Assembly (NCBI GenBank): GCA_041485905.1
Contig: JBGPKK010000005.1
Span: 1-60,725 of the forward strand
DNA length: 60,725 nucleotides
From: JAHFUI01 sp041485905
GTDB lineage: Bacteria; Acidobacteriota; Vicinamibacteria; Vicinamibacterales; CAVVIG01
Reading direction: 5' to 3'
Below the pieces are notes generated by a model. That model searched no databases. It was given only the letters and a program-made list of their open reading frames with translations, and was not told the DNA's origin. Below, piece after piece: positions 24,560-36,777 of this stretch (position 1 is the stretch's first letter; each line of letters opens with the position of its first letter). A program made the position numbers and the translations under genes.

Positions 24560-25423
24560 CTACTTCAGGAGAACGCGGGTGCCTTTGATCTTCTGGCTGC
24601 TGAGGATGCTCAGGAAGTTCGGCACGAGCCGATCCATGAGCTCGAAATACGAGGACAGCGCGGGCGTGTTCTGTTGGGCGGGGTACAGGATCTCTTCGCG
24701 ATAGCTCTCCGAGGCCACCGTCGCGCCGGTCCGGCCGTCGATGAAGACGAATTTCGGACGCAGCACGAACCCCTTGCGTTCCATGTACGTGCGCATGGGG
24801 CGCACGCTGCGCCGGCCGAACTGATCGTACACTTCCTGATCGCGCTGCACGAACCCCGCGCTCGATCGCGGCATAAACAGCACCGTGCCGGTGACGATGA
24901 GCGGGTTCTGGTATTCCTCGCCGATCATCTTCCAGTACGTCACGTTGGCGAAGAGCCGTTCGTACGGTTCGAGATCCTTCTCGTCTTTGATGCGCTGAGG
25001 CAGCGGCAAGGCCTGGCCGGACGTGGGGCTCGTGCCGGCGCCGGTCGCCGCGCCCGCTGACCCGGACGCGCCCGCGTCAACTGTTCCCGCCTCCGCGACG
25101 TTCGCCGTCTTGTTCTGATCCTGCGCGATGTCCATGAGCGGCATCACGTCGGCGTCAATGACCTTCAACGACGACTTGTTGCGGAGCTGACTGCGCAGCA
25201 GGCGGACGGTTTCCTGATTCGTGTCGAGGTCCTCGCTGCCGCCCGCCACGAAGCCGGCGATCAGGACGCGCTGGAATGCGGACACATCGAGCTTGGGCTG
25301 AATCGGCGTCTCGATGGGGATTTCAAACGTGTCGGGACCGCACGCGATCATCGTCGCTGCCCCGAGAGCGGCGAGCGCGCCGGCGAGCAGCCTACTGTTC
25401 TTTCGCCGAACCGGAGCGGTCAT
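24560..25423 (-). CDS. Lipoprotein of unknown function
   Basis: 287 residues. The signal peptide ends in ATMIACG (lipobox). The body is alpha/beta: RVLIAGFVAGGSEDLDTNQE, TVRLLRSQLRNKSSLKVIDA, then an Ala/Gly/Thr-rich linker, and NPLIVTGTVLFMPRSSAGFV, VRPMRTYMERKGFVLRPKFV, FIDGRTGATVASESYREEIL. The pattern of 'compute RVLIAGF... NQETVRLL... and report as a string' is common in outer-membrane-associated lipoproteins with unknown roles. ATG 25423 overlaps the 3' end of the TPR gene by 32 bases, which argues for co-expression. Confidence 0.75.
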   Translation of the reverse strand: MTAPVRRKNSRLLAGALAALGAATMIACGPDTFEIPIETPIQPKLDVSAFQRVLIAGFVAGGSEDLDTNQETVRLLRSQLRNKSSLKVIDADVMPLMDIAQDQNKTANVAEAGTVDAGASGSAGAATGAGTSPTSGQALPLPQRIKDEKDLEPYERLFANVTYWKMIGEEYQNPLIVTGTVLFMPRSSAGFVQRDQEVYDQFGRRSVRPMRTYMERKGFVLRPKFVFIDGRTGATVASESYREEILYPAQQNTPALSSYFELMDRLVPNFLSILSSQKIKGTRVLLK

Positions 25424-25754
25424 TGATTTCCTTGAAGAGCTCGAAATTCTGTTTGATCTCGCTGTTGTTCGGGTCGAGCTCGAGCGCCTTCCCGTAGGCC
25501 TTGCGCGCCTTCTCCAACTGCCCTTCGTGCTCGTACGCGATCGCGAGGTCGTTGAACGCGGCGGCGTAGCTCGGATCGAGCTCCACGGCTTTTTCCCAGC
25601 GGTAGATGGCTTCCCGCCACAGACCGCGCTGGGCGACGTTGATGCCGAAGGCGACCTGGGCTTTCGCGTCCGCCCGCGCGTCGGCGAACGCCGGAGAGCC
25701 CGACAGCGTCGCCCCGGCGACAACGACGGCGAAGATCGCCAAACGTGCCTTCAT
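25392..25754 (-). CDS. Secreted TPR-repeat protein
   Basis: 120 residues: a signal peptide (MKARLAIFAVVVAGATLSGS, cut after AFA), then about two and a half tetratricopeptide repeats (AIYRWEKAVELDPSYAAAFN, KARKAYGKALELDPNNSEIK). It is presumably a periplasmic protein-interaction module serving the lipoprotein whose gene overlaps downstream. ATG 25754 is chosen at the signal peptide; the open frame extends to 25847. Confidence 0.82.
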   Translation of the reverse strand: MKARLAIFAVVVAGATLSGSPAFADARADAKAQVAFGINVAQRGLWREAIYRWEKAVELDPSYAAAFNDLAIAYEHEGQLEKARKAYGKALELDPNNSEIKQNFELFKEINDRSGSAKEQ

Positions 25755-25910
25755 GTTCGGAATGTGTCCAATATAGTCATTCGCGTTGCGAGCACGCAAG
25801 GCATTTGACACCGTTCTCGCGGCTCGACAGAGCAAGCGATGTGCCACGCCTCAGCTCGAAAATCCTGCATGTTTCTCGCGATCCGATCCCGGCCATTTAC
25901 CAAATCGGTC

Positions 25911-25974
25911 TACAATGGGTGTCAGGAGGTCGGGCCCGCATGCACGTGCGGTGGCCGCGACCTCCTCTTTTTTG
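25911..25974 (+). terminator. Hairpin with T tract, possibly the end of a short RNA
   Basis: AGGAGGTCG (25924-25932) pairs with CGACCTCCT (25958-25966), followed by CTTTTTTG (25967-25974). A -10-like TACAAT lies at 25911-25916, 8 bases before the stem, without a good -35. This looks like an intrinsic terminator; with the -10 it could delimit a roughly 50-base RNA upstream of dprA. Confidence 0.55.
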
Positions 25975-26001
25975 AGTCGCGCCGGCCGCGGAGGCGCGCT
26001 C

Positions 26002-27075
26002 ATGACTGAGGGTCCGACACGCGACGCCACGCCTTTTATCGAGTTCATTGCGCTCTCCCTGCTCCCGATTCCAGTCTGGCGGGACGTCGGCGAACGGCTT
26101 CGGGCCGGTGACGCGCCCGCGGCGGCACTGGGTCGAGTGCTTGCGGAGCGGTGGCCGCTCGATCACCACAAGCGTGGGGACCTGATGTCCCGGGCGGCGG
26201 CGGCGCTCGAACAAGGGATGGACCGTGGGCTCACGCCGATCGTGTGGAGCGACACGGCGTATCCGCCGTCGCTTGCGGCGATCATCGATCCGCCGCCGGT
26301 CCTGTGGACGCGGGGATCGCCGGCGGCGCTGCAGCAGCCGGCCGTGGCGATCGTGGGATCGCGGGCGGCGTCGCCCTACGCGCTCGACGTAGCCGACCGT
26401 CTCGCCGCGGATCTCGCCGCGCGCGGCCTGACGATCGTGAGCGGGCTGGCGCGGGGCGTCGATTCCGCCGCGCATCGCGGCGCCCTGTCGGCCGGAGGAT
26501 CCACCATCGCCGTGCTCGGATGCGGCGCCGACATCGTCTATCCGCCGGAGCACGCGAGGCTGGCGCGCGAGATCGAGCCGCAGGGATTGATCGTGAGCGA
26601 GCTGGTGCCTGGCACGATCCCGTTCCCGCGCTTTTTTCCGCAGCGCAATCGGATTATCAGCGGCTTGTCGCGCGCCGTCGTCATTGTCGAAGCGGGGGAG
26701 CGCAGCGGATCCCTGATTACCGCGCGATGCGCCCTCGAGCAGGGCCGCGACGTGCTGGCGGTGCCGGGCAACGTGCTGAGCGAACGTAACCGAGGCGGCC
26801 ACGCGCTGCTGCGCGACGGTGCAAAGCTTGTGGAGACCGCGGACGATATCTTGGAGGAGCTCAACGGGGTCGGGAGCCGTCCGCATGCTGAGGGAAGGCT
26901 TCCGCCGCCAGCGGACCCGCTGCTGGCGTTGTTGCCGCCGGGAGAAGCGTGCGATCTCGACGGGATTTCGGACCGATCGGGTCTGAGTCCCTCGCGCCTT
27001 CTACCGCGTTTATTCGAACTGGAACTGCAGGGTCTGGTCCGGCGGGCGGGCGCCGGCCGGTTCATCCGGGTTTGA
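26002..27075 (+). CDS. dprA: DNA-processing protein DprA
   Basis: Single-strand DNA-binding loader of RecA during natural transformation. The Rossmann-like core has VAIVGSRAASPYALDVADRL, TIVSGLARGVDSAAHRGALS, TIAVLGCGADIVYPPEHARL, FPQRNRIISGLSRAVVIVEA and GSLITARCALEQGRDVLAVP. A winged-helix tail follows (CDLDGISDRSGLSPSRLLPR, LFELELQGLVRR). ATG 26002 (MTEGPTRDATPFIEF) fits the family; the open frame extends to 25786. First gene of a dprA-topA-trmFO-xerC run. Confidence 0.94.
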   Translation: MTEGPTRDATPFIEFIALSLLPIPVWRDVGERLRAGDAPAAALGRVLAERWPLDHHKRGDLMSRAAAALEQGMDRGLTPIVWSDTAYPPSLAAIIDPPPVLWTRGSPAALQQPAVAIVGSRAASPYALDVADRLAADLAARGLTIVSGLARGVDSAAHRGALSAGGSTIAVLGCGADIVYPPEHARLAREIEPQGLIVSELVPGTIPFPRFFPQRNRIISGLSRAVVIVEAGERSGSLITARCALEQGRDVLAVPGNVLSERNRGGHALLRDGAKLVETADDILEELNGVGSRPHAEGRLPPPADPLLALLPPGEACDLDGISDRSGLSPSRLLPRLFELELQGLVRRAGAGRFIRV

Positions 27076-27104
27076 CAGACCGTGTTAGGGTGAGAAGAGA
27101 AGGT

Positions 27105-29570
27105 ATGGCAAAGGCACTGGTCGTGGTCGAATCGCCGGCGAAGGCGAGGACCATCAATAAATACCTCGGGAGCGGCTACACCGTCATCGCGTCGATGGGG
27201 CACATCCGCGATCTGCCCAAGAGCAAGCTGGGTGTCGACGTCGACAACGATTTCGCCGAGCACTACGAAGCGCTCGCATCCAGAAAGAACGTGATCAAGG
27301 AGCTGAAGGACGCGGCCAGGGGCGCCACCGACATCTACGTCGCGACCGACCCCGACCGCGAAGGCGAGGCGATCGGCTGGCACTTGTCGCAGGAGCTGGC
27401 CGGCAAGGGCCGCAAGATCCATCGCCTGATGTTCAACGAGATCACGAAGAAGGCGATCCAGGAGGCGATCAAGCACCCGGGCGTCATCGACGACAAGATG
27501 GTGGCCGCGCAGCGGGCGCGCCGCGTCCTCGATCGCCTGGTGGGCTACAAAATCAGCCCGCTGCTCTGGGACAAGGTCCGTCGCGGTCTCAGTGCCGGAC
27601 GCGTGCAGTCGGTCGCGCTCAAGCTGGTGGCCGATCGCGAGCGCGAGATCATCAAGTTCGTGCCCGAGGAATACTGGAATCTCTTCGCGCGGCTGGCCGG
27701 CCCGCAGCCGCCGGAGTTCGACGCGAAGCTGTTCAAAAAAGCCGGCGACACGATTCGGCTCGCCAACGAGGAGCAGTCCAAGGCCGTCTTGTCGGATCTC
27801 GAGCGCGCGACGTGGGACGTGTCGTCGGTCATCACCAAAGAGCGCAAGCGGCATTCGCCTCCGCCGTTCATCACGAGCAAGCTGCAGCAGACGGCGCGGT
27901 TCCCGGTCAAGAAGACCATGATGCTCGCGCAGCAGTTGTACGAGGGAGCGATCGAGATTCCCGGGCTCGCCGGCGGCCTCATCACCTACATGCGCACCGA
28001 TTCGGTGCGGGTCGCCGACGAAGCGCTCGTCGCCGTCCGCACGCACATCACGAAGACGTTCGGCGACGCCTACCTCCCCGAGAAGGCGGTCTACTACAAG
28101 TCGAAAGCCGATGCGCAGGACGCGCACGAGGCAATCCGCCCGACGTCGCTCGACCACGATCCGGAGAGCGTGAAGCAGTATCTCACCGCGGACCAGTTCT
28201 CGCTCTACCGGTTGATCTGGAACCGCTTCGTCGCGTCGCAGATGAATCCCGCAACGTTCGACGAGACGATAGTGGACATCACGGCGGGCGACTATCTGTT
28301 CCGGGTGAAAGGCACCGTGCCGAAGTTCGCCGGCTGGATGGCGACGTACGGGTTGACACCCGGTGAGCCGGAAGAGAAGGAGCAGACGACCGGCGTTGAA
28401 CCCCGGGCCCGGGAGTCTACGCCCGACCTCGACGGCGAAGACGAAGCCGGGGTGACGGGTGTGCTGCCGCCCCTGGCCGAAGGCGACCGTCTCACGCTCG
28501 CGGCGCTCCGCCCCGAACAGAAATTCACCCAACCGCCCCCCCGGTTCTCCGAGGCGACGCTCGTCAAAGAGCTCGAAGAGAACGGCATCGGCCGCCCGAG
28601 CACCTACGCGTCGATCATTGCCGTGCTGCAGGATCGCGAGTACGTCAACAAGATCGAAGGACGCTTCAAGCCGAGCGCCCTCGGCCTGATCATCGTCGAT
28701 CTGCTGATCAAGAGCTTCGACGACATCCTCGACGTTGAATACACGCGCAACCTCGAGGACGATCTCGACAAAATCGAGAGCGGCAAGACCGACTACGTCC
28801 GGACGCTGGCGGAGTTCTACAAGAAATTCAAGAAGGATCTGGCGCGCGCCGGCAAGGAGATGCAGAACCTCAAGGAGGGCATCAAGACCGACGAGCTCTG
28901 CGATCGGTGCGGATCGCCGATGGTGATCAAGGTCGGCAAGTTCGGCCCGTTCATCGCGTGCAGCGCGTATCCGGAGTGCACCAACACCCGGGAGCTCGAG
29001 AAGAGCGAGCCGGAGTCCGAGGGCGGTGAAGAGGAAATCGAGCCGTGCGAGAACTGCGGAAAGCCGATGGTCCTCAAGCGCGGACGCTTCGGCCAGTTCC
29101 TCGCGTGCACCGGCTATCCCGAGTGCAAGACGACGCGAAAGATCATCGAGACCAAGGGCGGGCTGAAGGCGGCCAAGCCGGATCAGATCCTGGACGAGAA
29201 GTGCCCGCGCTGCGGGGCGAACCTGGTCGTCAAGCAGGGGCGCTTCGGCGAATTCACCGCGTGCACGAAGTATCCCGAGTGCCGGTACATCAAGCACAAG
29301 ACGACCGGCGTCAAGTGTCCGAAGGACGCGGACAAGGGCGGCGAGGTCGTCGAGCGCAAATCGAAGCGCGGGAAGATCTTCTTCGGCTGCTCGAACTATC
29401 CGGACTGCGACTTCGTGCTGTGGAACCGTCCCATCGAAGAAAAGTGTCCGACGTGCGGCGCGAGCTTCCTCGTCGAGAAGACCACCAAGAAACACGGCCG
29501 TCAGATCCTCTGCAACAACGAGGAATGCGACTACGCACGCAGCGAGGAGCTGGTCGAAACATCGGCCTGA
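27105..29570 (+). CDS. topA: DNA topoisomerase I
   Basis: Type IA topoisomerase that relaxes negative supercoils. TOPRIM domain: VVVESPAKARTINKYLGSGY, then DPDREGEAIGWHL with the metal-binding acids. The catalytic tyrosine lies in GLITYMRTDSVRVADEA; DAHEAIRPTS and ELEENGIGRPSTYA are canonical. The C-terminus has five zinc-ribbon-like repeats starting at CDRCGSPM, CENCGKPM, CPRCGANL, CPKDADKG and CPTCGASF; the fourth lacks the usual CxxC. ATG 27105 with AGAAGAGAAGG upstream. The next gene starts one base after the stop. Confidence 0.97.
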   Translation: MAKALVVVESPAKARTINKYLGSGYTVIASMGHIRDLPKSKLGVDVDNDFAEHYEALASRKNVIKELKDAARGATDIYVATDPDREGEAIGWHLSQELAGKGRKIHRLMFNEITKKAIQEAIKHPGVIDDKMVAAQRARRVLDRLVGYKISPLLWDKVRRGLSAGRVQSVALKLVADREREIIKFVPEEYWNLFARLAGPQPPEFDAKLFKKAGDTIRLANEEQSKAVLSDLERATWDVSSVITKERKRHSPPPFITSKLQQTARFPVKKTMMLAQQLYEGAIEIPGLAGGLITYMRTDSVRVADEALVAVRTHITKTFGDAYLPEKAVYYKSKADAQDAHEAIRPTSLDHDPESVKQYLTADQFSLYRLIWNRFVASQMNPATFDETIVDITAGDYLFRVKGTVPKFAGWMATYGLTPGEPEEKEQTTGVEPRARESTPDLDGEDEAGVTGVLPPLAEGDRLTLAALRPEQKFTQPPPRFSEATLVKELEENGIGRPSTYASIIAVLQDREYVNKIEGRFKPSALGLIIVDLLIKSFDDILDVEYTRNLEDDLDKIESGKTDYVRTLAEFYKKFKKDLARAGKEMQNLKEGIKTDELCDRCGSPMVIKVGKFGPFIACSAYPECTNTRELEKSEPESEGGEEEIEPCENCGKPMVLKRGRFGQFLACTGYPECKTTRKIIETKGGLKAAKPDQILDEKCPRCGANLVVKQGRFGEFTACTKYPECRYIKHKTTGVKCPKDADKGGEVVERKSKRGKIFFGCSNYPDCDFVLWNRPIEEKCPTCGASFLVEKTTKKHGRQILCNNEECDYARSEELVETSA

Positions 29571-29571
29571 G

Positions 29572-31008
29572 ATGATCACGATCGTCGGTGGTGGCCTTGC
29601 CGGATCCGAGGCCGCGTGGCAGGCGGCTTCGCGCGGCGTCGCCGTGAGATTGTTCGAGATGCGGCCGGCGCGACCGACCGCGGTGCACAAGACGGACCGC
29701 CTCGCCGAGCTGGTCTGCAGCAACTCCTTCCGCGGCGACAAGCTCGATAACGCCGTCGGCCTCCTCAAAGAGGAAATGCGACGGCTTGGCTCGCTGGTGA
29801 TGCGCGCGGCCGAGGCGAGCCGGGTGCCGGCCGGCGCGGCCCTGGCGGTGGACCGTGAACGGTTCGCCGAGATTGTCACCGGCGAGCTGGCCGCCCATCC
29901 GCTCATCACGATCGTGCGCGAAGAAGCGACGGCGATTCCGGATTCGAGCGAGCGCGAACCGGTGATCATCGCGACGGGTCCTCTCACGTCCGATGCGTTA
30001 TCCGCCGGGCTGGTGTCGCTGGTCGGGCAGGATCATCTCTATTTCTACGACGCGATCAGCCCCATCGTGCTCGCCGAGTCGATCGATAGGAGCAAGGTGT
30101 TTCGCGCGTCACGATGGGATCGAAACGTCCGCGGGGTCCGGCTAGAGCCGGGCACTACCGCTGAGCAAACGAGCGCCGGTTGTGTCCGGCTTCAGCCGGA
30201 CCTCGGATGTGGCGTCGACGATGGAGCCGGCGACTATCTGAATTGTCCGTTCACCTCGGAAGAGTACCAGCGCTTCTACGATGCGCTCGTTCACGCGGAA
30301 TCGGCGACCGTGCACGACTTCGACAAGGAGCGGTTCTTCGAAGGGTGTCTGCCCATCGAAGTGATGGCCCACCGCGGACGCGACACGCTGCGCTTCGGGC
30401 CGATGAAACCGGTCGGCCTGGTCGATCCGCGGACGGGCCGTCCTCCGTACGCCGCCGTGCAGCTGCGTCAGGACAATCTCGCCGGCGATCATTACAGCCT
30501 CGTGGGATTTCAGACGCAGCTGAAGTGGAGCGAGCAGGCCCGGGTGCTGCGTTTGGTTCCCGGCCTCGAGCAGGCGGAGTTCATCCGCTTCGGGATGGTG
30601 CACCGCAACACCTACGTCAACGGTCCCGACGTCCTGAGCGAGACGTGGCAGGTACGCCGGCGGCCGACGTTGTTCTTCGCGGGACAGATGTCAGGCGTGG
30701 AAGGCTACGTCGAGTCGGCGGCGTCGGGTCTGCTGGCCGGGTTGAACGCGGCGGCGCTGGTCAACGGCGAGCCCGTGTCCGCCCCGCCGCGCACGACAGC
30801 CATGGGCGCGCTGTCGTATTACGTCTCGCACGCCGATCCGCGGCATTACGAGCCGTCCAACATCACATTTGGAATCATGCCGCCGCTCGAGCCTGCGCCG
30901 CGCGGGAAGGTGGAACGCAAGCTCGCGATCTCCAAGCGCGCGCTGGCGGATCTGGCGCGGTGGATGGCCGATGTCGGACTGGGTCTTCAGCCCGCGGCGA
31001 ATCGATGA
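29572..31008 (+). CDS. trmFO: Folate-dependent tRNA U54 methyltransferase, with a repeat-encoded insert
   Basis: FAD/methylene-THF enzyme forming m5U54 in tRNA. ITIVGGGLAGSEAAWQAA binds FAD; LAELVCSNSFRGDKLDNAVG, FYDAISPIVLAESID, GDYLNCPFTSEEYQRFYDAL, IEVMAHRGRDTLRFGPMKPV and FAGQMSGVEGYVESAASGLL are diagnostic. Between SKVFRASRWD and GAGDYLNCP, about 34 extra residues (RNVRGVRLEPGTT...CVRLQPDLGCGVDD) are encoded by two GTCCGGC palindromes and the DNA between them. Start ATG 29572; the stop overlaps the xerC start. Confidence 0.95.
   Translation: MITIVGGGLAGSEAAWQAASRGVAVRLFEMRPARPTAVHKTDRLAELVCSNSFRGDKLDNAVGLLKEEMRRLGSLVMRAAEASRVPAGAALAVDRERFAEIVTGELAAHPLITIVREEATAIPDSSEREPVIIATGPLTSDALSAGLVSLVGQDHLYFYDAISPIVLAESIDRSKVFRASRWDRNVRGVRLEPGTTAEQTSAGCVRLQPDLGCGVDDGAGDYLNCPFTSEEYQRFYDALVHAESATVHDFDKERFFEGCLPIEVMAHRGRDTLRFGPMKPVGLVDPRTGRPPYAAVQLRQDNLAGDHYSLVGFQTQLKWSEQARVLRLVPGLEQAEFIRFGMVHRNTYVNGPDVLSETWQVRRRPTLFFAGQMSGVEGYVESAASGLLAGLNAAALVNGEPVSAPPRTTAMGALSYYVSHADPRHYEPSNITFGIMPPLEPAPRGKVERKLAISKRALADLARWMADVGLGLQPAANR
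30136..30201. repeat. Two GTCCGGC palindromes inside trmFO
   Basis: GTCCGGCTAGAGCCGGGC (30136-30153) and GTCCGGCTTCAGCCGGAC (30184-30201), read as VRLEPG and VRLQPD. These use the same reading phase as the copy in nadD. Confidence 0.85.
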
Positions 31009-31943
31009 CCGAACATCTGAAAGCGTTTCTCCAGTACTTGCGGTTCAATCGCAACGTGTCGGTACACACGGTCCGCGCGTACGAGAGCGATCTGTCGCAG
31101 TTTCTCGATCACACCGCCGCCGATCGAGGCATGAACCGCACCGCGCTGCGGGGGTCCCATCTCGATCGCGCGGCCATCCGCGGCTTCCTCGCCCACGTGC
31201 ACGAGCTGGGACGCTCGCGCGCCACGGCGGCCCGCAAGCTGGCCGCGACGCGCACGTTCCTGCGGTATCTGCGCCGCGAAGGGGTCCTCGATTCCGATCC
31301 CGGCGGTCTGATCGGCACGCCCAAACGCGAGGTGCGGATGCCGGCGCATCTCTCGGAGGCCGAGATGGTCGCCCTTATCGCGGCGGCGGCCGGCGACCGG
31401 CCGCTCGGCCGACGCGACCGCGCGATTCTCGAGCTCTTCTACGCGTCGGGACTGCGGCTCAGCGAGCTGGTCGGGCTGGATCTCGACGATGTGAATCTGA
31501 GCGCGAGGATGGTGCGGGTGACCGGGAAGGGCGGCAAGCCGCGGCTCGTTCCGTTCAATACGAGCACGGCGACGGCGATTCGCGCGTACCTAAAGGATCG
31601 CGAGCTCCTTGTCGCGGCTGTCGTACGCAGCGTACGAAGGAGAGAGGCGCGAGAGCCGTTGTTCGTGAACTATCGCGGCACGCGATTGACCGTGCGCAGC
31701 GTGGACCGGCTGGTGCGCCGTTACGTGGCGGCCACCAGCACGCGCATGGGGATCAGCCCGCACGCGCTGCGGCATTCGTTCGCGACGCACCTGCTGCAGC
31801 GCGGCGCCGACCTGCGCTCGATTCAGGAACTGCTGGGCCACGCAAGCCTCAGCACGACGCAGCGGTATACGCACGTCAACGCCGCGCAATTGCTGGAGGT
31901 CTACAACAGGACGCATCCGAGAGCGCGCGGCGGGGAGCGGTGA
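31005..31943 (+). CDS. xerC: Tyrosine recombinase XerC/XerD
   Basis: Site-specific recombinase resolving chromosome dimers. Residues 1-90 form the SAM-like core-binding domain (FLQYLRFNRNVSVHTVRAYE). Catalytic residues: Arg in YASGLRLSELVGLDLDDV near 149, HALRHSFATHLL near 253, and GHASLSTTQRYTHVNAAQL with His and the nucleophile Tyr near 285. ATG 31005 overlaps the trmFO stop. The position after trmFO and before hslV in other genomes supports XerC, although the XerD assignment cannot be excluded. A short internal insert (VVRSVRRREAR near 205) coincides with a small palindrome. Confidence 0.92.
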   Translation: MTEHLKAFLQYLRFNRNVSVHTVRAYESDLSQFLDHTAADRGMNRTALRGSHLDRAAIRGFLAHVHELGRSRATAARKLAATRTFLRYLRREGVLDSDPGGLIGTPKREVRMPAHLSEAEMVALIAAAAGDRPLGRRDRAILELFYASGLRLSELVGLDLDDVNLSARMVRVTGKGGKPRLVPFNTSTATAIRAYLKDRELLVAAVVRSVRRREAREPLFVNYRGTRLTVRSVDRLVRRYVAATSTRMGISPHALRHSFATHLLQRGADLRSIQELLGHASLSTTQRYTHVNAAQLLEVYNRTHPRARGGER

Positions 31944-31975
31944 AATTTACAATTCCCAATTGTGAATTGTAAATT
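31944..31975. terminator. Perfect 11-base inverted repeat between convergent genes
   Basis: AATTTACAATT (31944-31954) and AATTGTAAATT (31965-31975) with a 10-base loop, between the xerC stop and the ntrC-like stop at 31978. The AT-rich stem stands out against GC-rich flanks, and it probably ends both transcripts. Confidence 0.7.
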
Positions 31976-31977
31976 CT

Positions 31978-33384
<1,407 letters not shown>

Positions 33385-33400
33385 ATCTCTTGTCCTCTCG

Positions 33401-34567
33401 CTACTTGAACCATCCGGCGGCGCTCGTAATCGGCATCGTGATCCGGAACCGCGTCCCGGTCTCGGGCGTGCTGCTCACGTCGATGCGTCCGTCGTGCGCG
33501 TCGACGATCTTGCTCACGATCGCCAGGCCCAGCCCCGATCCCTGCGGCTTGGTGGTGAAGAACGGATTGAAGATGCGATCGGTCAGCTCCGGCGGGACGC
33601 CCGGCCCGTTGTCGGCGACCTCCACCACGACGGTCGGCGTCGGCGGCTGCGCGAATGCCGGGTCGTCGATCGCCGCGATCGACGCCGTAATCGCAATCTT
33701 CCCGCGGCCGTCGAGCGCCTCGAACGCGTTCGTCAGCAGGTTGGTGAACACCTGACAGAGCCGGTGACGATCGCCGTCGATCGCGGGGAGATCGGGCGCC
33801 AGGTTCAGCGTCACGCAAATATCGCCTCGCGGCGCCTTCGTCTCGGCCAGCGTAATCGACTGGTGCAGCACGTCGCTCAGTTCCGTGCGCTCGACCTCGA
33901 GCCGGATGGGCCGCACGAACTCCAGCATCTCGACGACGATCGCGTTGGCCAGCTTCGCCTCGCTGATGATGTCGGCCAGCAGCGATTGCGCGTCTTTGGA
34001 ATCCGGCACCTGGCGCCGCAGCAACCCGGCCATCACCTCGATGCCGGCGAGCGGATTCTTCAGCTCGTGCGCGATACCGGCCGCCATTTCTCCGAGCGAC
34101 GCCAGGCGATCGCGCAGCCGTTCGCGCTCCTCGAGCTGTTCGACCTGCGTGAGGTCCTTGAAGAACATCGCGGCGCCGATGGCGTCGCCATGATCGTCGC
34201 GAACCTGACAGAGCGTGTAGCCAATCACTCGATCGATGTCCTTCAACCGCAGTTCGGCGCGGTTCGGCAAATGGCTCAACTCGAAGGCCCCCGCCAGGGC
34301 CCGGACCGCGTCGGGGCGATCGCGCAACACCTCGGTGAACGGCCGCCCGATGTCGTCGGCGTGCCGCGTGAGCGCGAAGATCCGGTACGCCTCGTCGTTC
34401 ATCAGCGCGACCGAGCCGTCGCGCCGGATGCCAATCACCGCGTTGCGCAGGCTGTCCACGATGTGCCGGAAAAACCGATCGTCGGGCACACCCGGGCGTG
34501 GCGCCACCTGACGCCGTACGGTCGACCGGCCGGCGCGCCGGGCGCGTGAATCGGATGGCTTGGGCAT
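33401..34567 (-). CDS. NtrB-like PAS sensor histidine kinase
   Basis: 388 residues, no membrane segments, so a cytoplasmic sensor. A PAS domain (FFRHIVDSLRNAVIGIRRDG) precedes HisKA with AAGIAHELKNPLAGIEVMAG (phospho-His near residue 170) and the HATPase domain FTNLLTNAFEALDGRGKIAI, VEVADNGPGVPP, NPFFTTKPQGSGLGLAIVSK. It is the cognate kinase of the downstream NtrC-like regulator. ATG 34567. Confidence 0.93.
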   Translation of the reverse strand: MPKPSDSRARRAGRSTVRRQVAPRPGVPDDRFFRHIVDSLRNAVIGIRRDGSVALMNDEAYRIFALTRHADDIGRPFTEVLRDRPDAVRALAGAFELSHLPNRAELRLKDIDRVIGYTLCQVRDDHGDAIGAAMFFKDLTQVEQLEERERLRDRLASLGEMAAGIAHELKNPLAGIEVMAGLLRRQVPDSKDAQSLLADIISEAKLANAIVVEMLEFVRPIRLEVERTELSDVLHQSITLAETKAPRGDICVTLNLAPDLPAIDGDRHRLCQVFTNLLTNAFEALDGRGKIAITASIAAIDDPAFAQPPTPTVVVEVADNGPGVPPELTDRIFNPFFTTKPQGSGLGLAIVSKIVDAHDGRIDVSSTPETGTRFRITMPITSAAGWFK

Positions 34568-34692
34568 GACCGGCTTGTCGACCGCGGCTCAGCTCGCCAC
34601 GTCGGAGGGGCAAACCGTATGCCGCGATGGAGGAGTGACCTGACGCGAAAAGATACGCGTATTCAGAGGTTTACGAGCGCGGTCCACTATTC

Positions 34693-34723
34693 AGTATAAC
34701 AAAAGTGTAATCGAATAACACTT
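34693..34723 (-). promoter_or_regulatory. AT-rich promoter and inverted repeat upstream of the ntrBC-like pair
   Basis: On the minus strand a 21-base imperfect palindrome AAGTGTTATTCGATTACACT (34723-34704) ends at TATACT (34698-34693), a candidate -10. It stands between the ABC-F stop and the kinase start, so it may be promoter plus operator for the kinase or an AT-rich terminator for the ABC-F gene. Confidence 0.45.
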
Positions 34724-34734
34724 CTGGCGCGCTG

Positions 34735-36773
<2,039 letters not shown>

Positions 36774-36777
<4 letters not shown>

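Noticed and set aside
25803..25850. TTGACA-like element at about 25804 as a dprA promoter
   Set aside because: No -10 at the right distance, and it lies over the open frame upstream of the accepted dprA start.
26538..29987. A 1149-codon open frame on the minus strand across dprA, topA and trmFO
   Set aside because: It is antisense to clearly conserved genes; its Leu/Arg/Asp-rich translation is the usual shadow of high-GC third-position bias.
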